Below, in pieces: positions 16,956-24,352 of a DNA stretch of 64,000 nt. Position 1 is the first letter of the stretch. Each line of letters opens with the position of its first letter. This stretch comes from Streptomyces sp. NBC_01485 (GTDB taxonomy: Bacteria > Actinomycetota > Actinomycetes > Streptomycetales > Streptomycetaceae): assembly GCF_036227125.1 (NCBI RefSeq), contig NZ_CP109435.1:186001-250000 (forward strand), read 5' to 3'. A program made the position numbers and the translations under genes. Under the pieces are notes generated by a model that worked only from the letters and a program-made list of their open reading frames with translations, ran no database searches and was not told where the DNA came from.

Positions 16956-17936
16956 GTGGTCCTGGCCACCGGCAAGGACGCCACCGGCGCGCTGAACGCC
17001 CTGCTCACCGGCCCGCTGGAGCGCACGCCCCGGATCGGCCGCTGGTTCGCCGACGCCACCACCCTGGCACTGCTCGGCCTGTCCGTCGCGATCCCGTTCC
17101 GGGCCCGGCAGATCAGCCTGGGCGCGGAGGGACAGGTGTACGCCGGCGCCCTGGCGAGCGCGCTCGTGGCGATCAACTTCCATCTGCCGCCGGTCGCCGC
17201 CGTCCTGGTGCCGCTCGGCGTCGCCGCCCTCGCCGGGGGCGCGCTGGGCGCGGTGCCGGGGGTGATGAAGGCCCGGCTCGGCGCCAACGAGATCGTCGCC
17301 ACGCTGATGCTGAACGCCGTGGTCGTGCGGGTCTTCGACTATCTCCTCACCGACCATCTCAAGGCGTCCGGCAGCAGCGCCGCACAGTCCGCCCCGGTGC
17401 GCCCCGGCTCGGCGCTGCCCCTCCTGTCCGACTTCTTCGGCGTGCCCCTGGACCAGGCGAACATCGGCCTCTTCGGCATGCTCGCGGTCGCCGCCGCCGT
17501 CTGGTTCCTGCTCGCCAGGACCCCGCTCGGCTACCGCATCCGCGTCACCGGCTCCAACCCGGACTTCGCCCGGTACGGCGGCCTCGACGTGCCGCGCACC
17601 ATCGAGTGGAGCTTCGTCATCGGCGGCGCGCTGGCCGGCCTGGCCGGGGCCCACCTCGCGCTGGGGATCTACGGCGGGCTCCAGCCCGACATGGCCGGCG
17701 GCCTGGCCTTCGAGGGCATCGTCGTCGCCCTGCTGAGCCGGGGCAACCCGGTCGGCGTGGTCGCCGCCGCGCTCCTCTACTCGTATCTGCGGGTCGGCGG
17801 CGACGTGATGGAGCAGCAGACCGACGTCGGCTCCGAGGCCGTGACCATCATCCAGGCCGTCATCGTGCTGCTCGTGACCGCGCGGGCGCTGCCCGAACTC
17901 GTCAAGCGGTACCTCGCCCGAAGGGAGGCACGCTGA
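16956..17936 (+). CDS. BMP-type (nucleoside) ABC permease, first subunit, 5'-shortened
   Basis: A 326-residue integral membrane protein of the BmpB/YufP class, which with a BMP lipoprotein and an ATPase imports nucleosides. Family sequence includes RTPRIGRWFADATTLALLGLSVAIPFRA, ISLGAEGQVYAGAL and GANEIVATLMLN. Homologues begin ~30-40 residues earlier with a first membrane helix that is missing here; the visible part starts at VVLATGKDATGALNALLTGP after unrelated sequence. The binding protein and ATPase expected just upstream are also absent. The stop overlaps the ATG of the second permease (TGATG). Probably non-functional, but the frame is intact. Confidence 0.7.
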   Translation: MVLATGKDATGALNALLTGPLERTPRIGRWFADATTLALLGLSVAIPFRARQISLGAEGQVYAGALASALVAINFHLPPVAAVLVPLGVAALAGGALGAVPGVMKARLGANEIVATLMLNAVVVRVFDYLLTDHLKASGSSAAQSAPVRPGSALPLLSDFFGVPLDQANIGLFGMLAVAAAVWFLLARTPLGYRIRVTGSNPDFARYGGLDVPRTIEWSFVIGGALAGLAGAHLALGIYGGLQPDMAGGLAFEGIVVALLSRGNPVGVVAAALLYSYLRVGGDVMEQQTDVGSEAVTIIQAVIVLLVTARALPELVKRYLARREAR

Positions 17937-18897
17937 TGGGCCCCGTCCTCAACGTCGTGCTCAGTGTCGGATTCCTCACGGCGATCCTCGGCGTGTCCAC
18001 GCCGTATGTCCTCGCCGCCCTCGGCGGGCTGCTGGCCGAGCGGGCCGGCGTGCCCAACATCGCTCTGGAGGGCTCGATGCTGACCGCCGCCTGCGCGGGC
18101 GCGCTGGTCGCCGGGTACAGCGGCTCGGTGTGGGCCGGAGCCGCCTGCGGGATCGCGGCCGGCGCACTGCTCGCGCTGCTGCTCGGCGTGCTGCACCTGT
18201 ATCTCGGCGCGGACGCCATCATCGCGGGCATCGGCCTCAACCTCCTGGCGGCGGGCGCGACCGCGTACACCGTGTACGCGCTGCTCGGCGACAAGGGCGG
18301 CACCAGCCGGCTGCACAGCGGCGCGCTGCCCTCGGTCCGGCTGCCGCTGGTCGAGGACGTCCCCGGCCTCGGCGCGGTACTCAGCGGGCAGAACGTGCTG
18401 ACCTGGGCCGCGCTCGCCGCCGCCCCGCTGGTCGCCTGGCTGCTGTACCGGACCCGGTTCGGCTTCCATCTGCGTGCGGTCGGGGAGCATCCCGAGGCGG
18501 CGCGCTCGGTCGGCATCCATGTCCACCGGGTCCAGTTCCGCGCGCTCGCGCTGAGCGGCGCGCTGGCCGGGGCGGCCGGGGTGTTCCTGAGCATGGGCGC
18601 CGTGTCCTTCTTCGTCACCGGCATGACCGCGGGCCGCGGCTACATCGCGCTGGCCGCCGTCTTCCTCGGCGCGCTGCGCCCCTGGGGCTGTTCCCGGCCG
18701 CCCTCGGCTTCGGCGCCGCCGAGGCACTCGCCGTCCAGCTCGGCAACCTCGCCGTCCCCTCCCAACTGGTCTCCGCGATCCCCTACGTCTTCACCCTGCT
18801 GGCCCTCGCGTTCTTCGCCTGGCGCCGCCGTCGCGCGTCCCGTACCGCGGCCGCTCCCACCTCTCGCTCCGTTTTGCCCACCTTGGAGACCCCATGA
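17936..18897 (+). pseudogene. BMP-type ABC permease, second subunit, frameshifted
   Basis: BmpC/YufQ-like membrane subunit. From ATG 17936 the frame reads family sequence (LGGLLAERAGVPNIALEGSM, FFVTGMTAGRGYIALAAVFLGALRPWG) until ~18682. The expected last helices then continue in another frame (LFPAALGFGAAEALAVQLGN, SQLVSAIPYVFTLLALAFFA) to a stop at 18897. One base is missing relative to an intact gene in the CCCCTGGGG stretch at 18679-18687. This is either a real mutation or a sequencing error in a short homopolymer. Its end overlaps the start of the esterase gene (ATGA), which fixes the original frame. Confidence 0.75.
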
Positions 18898-20081
18898 GCA
18901 TCCGCGCCGCCCGCGCCCGGATCATCGCCACCGCCGTCGTCCTCGCCGCTCTCCCCGCCCTGTCCGGCACCCCGGCCGCCGCCGCCCACGACAGCGGCGT
19001 ACGACTGGACTTCCTCGGCGAGCGGGAACTGCCGAACGCGATGGCCTTCCAGGGCACGACGGTCGGTGGTCTGTCGGCCATCGGCTACGACGCGAAGACC
19101 GGCGCGTACTACGTGATCAGCGACGACCGGTCCCAGACCGGCCCCGCCCGCTTCTACACCGCCCACGTCGACTTCGCCCAGGGCGGCGCTCTCAAGGGCG
19201 TCGAACTCACCGGCACCCACCCGTGGCTGCGCCCGGACGGTACGGCCTTCCCGCCCACCGCGACCGCCACCGCCGCGTCTGCCGCCAGCGTGGCGCCCGA
19301 CCCGGAGGGCATCGCCGTCGACCCGCGCGACGGCAGCCTGGTCTGGACGAGTGAGGGCGAGCGCATCGTCCCGTCCGACGGCCCCGCCCTCCTCGGTGCC
19401 CCCTGGATCCGCCGCGCCACCACGACCGGCGCCTACACCGGACAGCTCCCGCTGCCCCCGCAACTGCACATGAACGCCCAGGAGTTCGGCCCCCGCAAGA
19501 ACCAGACCCTGGAGGGCGTCACCTTCACCCCGGACGGCCGGCGGATCGTCACCGCCATGGAGGACCCCCTCTACCAGGACGGCGCCGACCCCACCCCCGA
19601 GCACGGCGCGCTCACCCGCATCACCGTCCACGACGCGGTCACCGGAGCGCCGCTGACCCAGTACGCCTACCCACTGGAACCGCTCTTCGCCACACCCCCG
19701 GCGGGCAGCACCGACACCAACGGCGTCAGCGACCTCGTGGCCCTCGGCCACGACCGCTTCCTGGTCCTGGAACGCGCCTCGATCTTCAGCGACAACAACT
19801 GGAAGGCCCGCATCTACCTGGTCGACCTGCACGGTGCCACCGACGTGCTCGGCCGCGACTCCCTCACCGACGCGGCGACGCGTCCCGTCAAGCCGGTCCG
19901 CAAGACGCTCGTGACCGACCTCTCCGACGTCCCCGGGCTGTCCCGGGTCGACAACGTCGAGGGCATCACCCTCGGCCCCCGCCTCCCCGACGGCCGCCGC
20001 ACCGTCGTCCTGGTCTCCGACGACAACTTCGCCGCGCGTGAGGTGACCCAGTTCATCGCCTTCGCGGCCGACGGGATCTGA
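18894..20081 (+). CDS. Secreted phytase-like esterase family protein
   Basis: A 395-residue exported protein with a signal peptide (IIATAVVLAALPALSGTPAAAAH). The body fits the esterase-like activity of phytase family (PF13449 type): LGERELPNAMAFQGTTVGGLSAI, ASVAPDPEGIAVDPRDGSLVW, NQTLEGVTFTPDGRRIVTAMED, DVPGLSRVDNVEGITLGP. These form a beta-propeller; the enzymatic activity of most members is unproven. In streptomycetes it is often found behind purine/nucleoside ABC transporters, as here (4-base overlap), suggesting a role in releasing or sensing phosphorylated or nucleoside substrates outside the cell. Confidence 0.8.
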   Translation: MSIRAARARIIATAVVLAALPALSGTPAAAAHDSGVRLDFLGERELPNAMAFQGTTVGGLSAIGYDAKTGAYYVISDDRSQTGPARFYTAHVDFAQGGALKGVELTGTHPWLRPDGTAFPPTATATAASAASVAPDPEGIAVDPRDGSLVWTSEGERIVPSDGPALLGAPWIRRATTTGAYTGQLPLPPQLHMNAQEFGPRKNQTLEGVTFTPDGRRIVTAMEDPLYQDGADPTPEHGALTRITVHDAVTGAPLTQYAYPLEPLFATPPAGSTDTNGVSDLVALGHDRFLVLERASIFSDNNWKARIYLVDLHGATDVLGRDSLTDAATRPVKPVRKTLVTDLSDVPGLSRVDNVEGITLGPRLPDGRRTVVLVSDDNFAAREVTQFIAFAADGI

Positions 20082-20090
20082 AGGGTGCAG

Positions 20091-20104
20091 TCGAAGCGCA
20101 TCGA
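20091..20104. promoter_or_regulatory. Imperfect copy of the GAAGCGCTTC-type operator
   Basis: TCGAAGCGCATCGA matches the perfect operators at 26702 and 26825 at 13 of 14 bases. It lies 133 bp upstream of the next copy; two operators could allow looping. Confidence 0.5.
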
Positions 20105-20175
20105 TACCCGCCAAGCCCTCACTGGTCGGCATCAACCTCCTCACCGCGACACCGATTTTGGCGGTGCTCAGGCTC

Positions 20176-20237
20176 TTGCCGTGCGGCAACCTCGTTATTA
20201 GTCTCCACGGGAATCGATGAGTATCGAAGCGCTTCAA
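20176..20237 (+). promoter_or_regulatory. GH43/GH5 promoter with LacI-family-type operator
   Basis: TTGCCG (20176-20181) and TAGTCT (20199-20204) are spaced by 17 bp. Twenty bases after the -10 lies TCGAAGCGCTTCAA (20224-20237), a near-perfect palindrome shared with the promoter of the ABC importer. A repressor bound here would block the start of transcription. Confidence 0.62.
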
Positions 20238-20330
20238 CACCTCAACATCTCGTCGCGGAGAGCTGTCGCGAGCAGGTCGGTCCCACGTCGGCAGCACCAT
20301 GCCCGTACCCGGCGCGAAGGAATGGATGAC

Positions 20331-21899
20331 ATGTCAGTCCAAGAGCAGGCGGGCGGGACCGGCAGGACCGTCGTCAACCCCGTGATCCCCGGGTTCCATC
20401 CCGATCCGAGCGTCTGCCGGGTGGGTGACGACTACTACCTGGCGTGCTCCAGCTTCGAGTACTTCCCCGGCGTGCCCCTCTTCCACAGTCGCGACCTGGT
20501 GCACTGGACGCAGATCGGCAACGCCCTGGACCGGCCGGGGCAACTGGCCATCCCCGTGGAGACGCCGTCCTCCGGCGGGATCTACGCACCCACGCTGCGC
20601 CATCACGACGGCCGGTTCTGGCTGATCGTCACCAATGTCTGCGAGGGCGGCGGAAATCTGCTGGTCACCGCCACCGACCCGGTCGGCCCCTGGTCCGACC
20701 CGGTCCGGCTGCCCGGTGTCACCGGCATCGACCCCGATCTCGCCTGGGACGAGGACGGCACGTGCTGGTGCACGTTCGCCGGGATCCAGCAGGTGCGCAT
20801 CGACCCGTACACCGGGGAGACGTTCGGGCCTCCCCGCCCGCTCTGGTCCGGCACGCCCGGCGCCAAGTATCCGGAGGCGCCGCACCTGTACCGGATCGGC
20901 GACCACTGGTACCTGCTCATCGCCGAAGGAGGCACCGAGCGCGGCCACGGCGTCTCGGTCGCCCGCGCCGACTCCCCCACCGGCCCCTTCGAGCCGTGCC
21001 CGGCCAACCCGATCCTGACGCACCGCAGCCTCGAGCACCCCGTCCAGAACACCGGCCACGCCGACCTGGTGCAGGCGCCCGACGGCTCGTGGTGGATGGT
21101 GCTGCTCGGCGTACGACCGCTCGGCGGCACCCCCGGCTGGCACGTACTCGGCCGGGAGACCTTCCTCGCCCCGGTGAGCTGGGCGGACGGCTGGCCGGTC
21201 GTCGGCGCGTTGTCGACCGCCATGCCCGTGCCCGCGTGGCCGCTCCGGCCCGGCCCCGTCGCGTCGAACCGCGACGACTTCGACCTCAGTGAGCCGCAGC
21301 CGTGCTGGGTGTCGCCGCGTGAGCGTTCCGCCGAGCACTGCACGACGAAGGAGCGCGCCGGCTGGCTGACCCTGCACGCCCGCGACGCCCACGACACGTA
21401 CGGCACCCGCGGCGCTCGCGGCAGTTCCCTGGACGACTCCGACGCCGTGTTCGTCGGCCGGCGGCAGCAGCATCTGTCGTGCCGGGTGCGCACGTTGATC
21501 GACCCCGGGGCCGGGTCCGGCGGATTGGCGGTCCGGTTCGACGAGGAGCACCACTACGACATCGAGGCGGGATCGGGAGAGGTGAGGGTGATCGCCCGGA
21601 TCGGGCCGCTGCGCACCATCGTGGCGTCCCGTCCCGTGCCCGCCGGGCCTGTGGTGCTCGGCATCGACGTGACCGCCACGCATACGCCCCGCGACGCGCG
21701 TTCCGGCCCCGACACCCTCACTCTCGGCTTCGAGGAACCGAACGGCACGTTCACCGTGCTCGGCGCCCTCGACGGCCGGTACCTGTCCACCGAAGTGGCC
21801 GGCGGCTTCACCGGCCGGGTGATCGGCATGTACGCCGCGACCGGCACCGTCCACTTCGACTGGTTCGACTACGAGCCGCTCGACCTTCCTACTTCCTAG
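20331..21899 (+). CDS. GH43 glycoside hydrolase (beta-xylosidase/arabinofuranosidase type)
   Basis: A 522-residue enzyme without a signal peptide, hence probably cytoplasmic, acting on imported oligosaccharides. The five-bladed propeller carries the three acidic residues of the family: Asp25 in PGFHPDPSV (base), Asp134 in TGIDPDLAWDEDG (pKa modulator) and Glu182 in KYPEAPHLY (acid). The C-terminal ~200 residues are a beta-sandwich as in GH43 xylosidases. Xylosidase, arabinofuranosidase or mixed activity cannot be told apart by eye. Start 20331 (MSVQEQ) has GAAGGA upstream; ATG 20322 is also possible. The next gene, GH5, starts 15 bp later, so the two form an operon. Confidence 0.85.
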   Translation: MSVQEQAGGTGRTVVNPVIPGFHPDPSVCRVGDDYYLACSSFEYFPGVPLFHSRDLVHWTQIGNALDRPGQLAIPVETPSSGGIYAPTLRHHDGRFWLIVTNVCEGGGNLLVTATDPVGPWSDPVRLPGVTGIDPDLAWDEDGTCWCTFAGIQQVRIDPYTGETFGPPRPLWSGTPGAKYPEAPHLYRIGDHWYLLIAEGGTERGHGVSVARADSPTGPFEPCPANPILTHRSLEHPVQNTGHADLVQAPDGSWWMVLLGVRPLGGTPGWHVLGRETFLAPVSWADGWPVVGALSTAMPVPAWPLRPGPVASNRDDFDLSEPQPCWVSPRERSAEHCTTKERAGWLTLHARDAHDTYGTRGARGSSLDDSDAVFVGRRQQHLSCRVRTLIDPGAGSGGLAVRFDEEHHYDIEAGSGEVRVIARIGPLRTIVASRPVPAGPVVLGIDVTATHTPRDARSGPDTLTLGFEEPNGTFTVLGALDGRYLSTEVAGGFTGRVIGMYAATGTVHFDWFDYEPLDLPTS

Positions 21900-21914
21900 C
21901 GAGAGGAACGGGAC

Positions 21915-23696
21915 ATGAGGGACATGCAGCAGATACGGCCCCCCGCGCGGGATCCCGGACGACGAAGCCGCAGACACGGCTTCGAGCGCGTGGCGATGCT
22001 CGTGCTGGCGCTGCTCACGGCGGTCGGTCTCGCCGTCGGCACCGCGTTCGCCGCCCCTGGACACGCCGCACCAGCGGGCAGGGGCAAGGTGGTTCCCGCC
22101 AACGCCATGGACGCGGTGGCCGCGATGCAGCCCAGCTGGAACCTGGGCAACACCCTGGACGCCATCCCCGACGAGACGTCCTGGGGCAACCCCCTGACCA
22201 CCAAGGCGACGTTCGACGCCGTCAAGGCGCAGGGCTTCCGCAGCGTCCGGATCCCCGTCACCTGGAGCAACCACCAGTCGGCGACGGCGCCTTACACGAT
22301 CGACCCGACGTACATGAGCCGGGTCAAGCAGGTGGTCGACCTGGCGTTGGCCGACAACCTCTACGTCGTGCTCAACGTCCACCACGACTCGTGGCAGTGG
22401 ATCAACAAGATGGCCACCGACCACGACCAGGTGCTGGCCCGTTTCAACGCGACCTGGGACCAGATCGCCACCAAGTTCCGTGATTCGTCACGCCAGTTGC
22501 TCTTCGAGAGCGTCAACGAACCCGTCTTCGACAACGCCAGCGACGCCCAGAAGACCCAACTGCTCAACGAGTTGAACACCTCGTTCCACAGCATCGTGCG
22601 TCAGAAGGGCGGCGAGAACGCGACCCGCTTCCTCGTCCTGCCCACCCAGGCCTCGTCACCGGACGACCAGCGTGTCATGGACGAACTGGCCACCGCGATC
22701 AGCTCGTTGAGCGATGCCAACCTGGTCGCCACCGTGCACTACTACAGCTTCTGGCCGTTCAGCGTGAACATCGCCGGCTACACCCGGTTCGACGCCGAAG
22801 TGCAGAAGAACCTCACCGACACCTTCGCCCGGATGCACGACACGTTCGTCGCGAAGGGCGTTCCCGTCTACCTCGGCGAGTACAGCCTGCTCAGCTACCC
22901 CGACTACACGCGCACCAACGACATCGTCCAGCGCGGCGAGGCCCTGAAGTACTTCGAGGCGGTCGGTTACGCGGCACGGGTCAACGGGGTCACCACCGCG
23001 CTGTGGGACGCCGGTTCGTTCCTGAACCGCAACACGCTCCAGTGGCGGTACGCCGCCCTGTCCGCGCAGATCAAGTCGAGCTGGACGACGCGCTCGGGCA
23101 CCGCCTCCTCCGACCGGGTCTTCGTGCCGAAAACCGGCGCGATCACGGCCAGGACCCTCACCCTGAACCTGAACGGCACCACGTTCCAGGGGCTTTGGCA
23201 GGGCAGCACCCGGCTCACGCAGGGCCGCGACTACACCGTGTCGGGCAGCCAGCTCACGCTGACGGCGACCGCTCTCACCCGGCTGACCGGCAACCGGGAC
23301 TACGGGGTCAACGCGACGCTCCAGGCCAGGTTCTCCTCCGGGGTCCCCTGGCAGCTCGACGTGACCACGTACGACACCCCGGTCCTGTCGCAGGCGAGCG
23401 GAACGACCAACTCCTTCGCCGTCCCGACCCAGTTCCGGGGCGACACCCTGGCGACCATGGAGGCCAAGTACGCGGACGGCCGCAACGCCGGTCCCGCCGA
23501 CTGGACTTCGTACCAGCAGTTCGACACCGCCTTCGCCCCGGACTACAGCGGCAACGCCCTCACCCTCACCCCCGCCTTCCTCAACGCGGTCAGTGACGGC
23601 ACACCGGTCACGCTCACCTTCCACTTCTGGAGCGGCGCCACCGTGACGTACCACGTGACCAAGTCGGGAGGGTCGGTCACGGGCACGACGTCCTGA
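21915..23696 (+). CDS. Secreted GH5 endoglucanase/xyloglucanase with CBM_X2 and CBM46
   Basis: A 593-residue exported enzyme. An N-terminal membrane-type signal (VAMLVLALLTAVGLAVGTAFA) is followed by a GH5 barrel (~60-360) with Glu202 in FESVNEPVF as acid/base and Glu322 in VYLGEYSLL as nucleophile; HHDSWQW and TVHYYSFWPF line the cleft. Residues ~370-460 form an Ig-like CBM_X2 (FVPKTGAITARTLTLNLNG, RDYTVSGSQLTLTATAL). Residues ~465-585 are CBM46-like (FRGDTLATMEAKYADG, VTLTFHFWSGATVTYHV). This order is known from GH5_4 enzymes, where CBM46 completes a xyloglucan-binding cleft. It would cut xyloglucan or beta-glucan outside the cell; the importer and GH31/GH43 downstream fit that. Confidence 0.88.
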   Translation: MRDMQQIRPPARDPGRRSRRHGFERVAMLVLALLTAVGLAVGTAFAAPGHAAPAGRGKVVPANAMDAVAAMQPSWNLGNTLDAIPDETSWGNPLTTKATFDAVKAQGFRSVRIPVTWSNHQSATAPYTIDPTYMSRVKQVVDLALADNLYVVLNVHHDSWQWINKMATDHDQVLARFNATWDQIATKFRDSSRQLLFESVNEPVFDNASDAQKTQLLNELNTSFHSIVRQKGGENATRFLVLPTQASSPDDQRVMDELATAISSLSDANLVATVHYYSFWPFSVNIAGYTRFDAEVQKNLTDTFARMHDTFVAKGVPVYLGEYSLLSYPDYTRTNDIVQRGEALKYFEAVGYAARVNGVTTALWDAGSFLNRNTLQWRYAALSAQIKSSWTTRSGTASSDRVFVPKTGAITARTLTLNLNGTTFQGLWQGSTRLTQGRDYTVSGSQLTLTATALTRLTGNRDYGVNATLQARFSSGVPWQLDVTTYDTPVLSQASGTTNSFAVPTQFRGDTLATMEAKYADGRNAGPADWTSYQQFDTAFAPDYSGNALTLTPAFLNAVSDGTPVTLTFHFWSGATVTYHVTKSGGSVTGTTS

Positions 23697-23719
23697 GCAC
23701 TCGGTAGCGGCAGCGACTC

Positions 23720-23749
23720 GGGCCGGGATCCGCCACGCGATCCCGGCCC
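23720..23749. terminator. Bidirectional terminator hairpin
   Basis: GGGCCGGGATC (23720-23730) and GATCCCGGCCC (23739-23749) form a perfect 11-bp stem with an 8-base loop between the GH5 stop and the stop of the oppositely oriented ABC fragment. Confidence 0.85.
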
Positions 23750-24160
23750 TCACACCCGCCGGCTCAGCTGGGCGGACTGCGCGGTGAGGCCTACGAGGCC
23801 GAGGAGTTCGGCCGGCTCGAAGGGGTGGGCGTAGTAGCGCGCGAAGTGGCCCAGCAGGTCCCCGACCCGCCAGCGGCCGTGATCGCGGTTCGCCTGGAGG
23901 ACGATGCCGATCCTGGCCCGCCACCCGGCGTCCTCCCGTGCGGGATCCTGGCCCAGGACGTCGACGTCGCCTCCGGAGCGCCCCCGGTAGCCTTCGAGGA
24001 TCTCGATCGTGGTGCTCTTGCCCGCCCCGTTGGGCCCGAGCAGCGCGAACAACTCGCCCTTGTGGACGTCGAGATCGAGTCCGGCCAGCACGTCGCGGGT
24101 CCCGTAGCGCATCCGGAGCCCCCTGACGCGGATCGCCGTTTCCTGTTCTCGCGGTGACAT
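23750..24160 (-). pseudogene. ABC transporter ATPase, N-terminal fragment
   Basis: A 136-residue piece of a DrrA/CcmA-type ATPase. It keeps the A-loop (RYGTRDVLAGLDLDV), Walker A GPNGAGKST and the Q-loop (IGIVLQ), and runs to LVGLTAQSAQLSRRV, then stops exactly where the LSGGQ signature should follow. Signature, Walker B, D-loop and H-loop are missing, so it cannot hydrolyse ATP. No permease gene is next to it. The start ATG 24160 (MSPREQETAIRVRGLRMRYG) is the natural family start. A bidirectional terminator hairpin directly abuts its stop. It may be a leftover from a deletion when the glycan locus was inserted. Confidence 0.8.
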
Positions 24161-24301
24161 CGTTTCCCCCGGTGATCCGAACGGCCTCAGCGGCCTGAAC
24201 GACCTGACGACATGGTTCGGCCGGGGACGCGGCTGGTCAGGCCCGCCGCCCGGCGAGTTCTTTGCCTCGACATTACCCGGAGGGTCCGACGCCACGACAA
24301 G

Positions 24302-24333
24302 GGGGCCGGGACCCGGTGGCGGATCCCGACCCC
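24302..24333 (-). terminator. Terminator hairpin of the GH31 gene
   Basis: 13-base arms (24302-24314 and 24321-24333) pair completely on the minus strand, with two G-U wobbles, and only 11 of 13 on the plus strand, so it serves the minus-strand GH31 gene ending at 24353. Confidence 0.72.
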
Positions 24334-24352
24334 CTCCTGTCCGCACGCGGCG

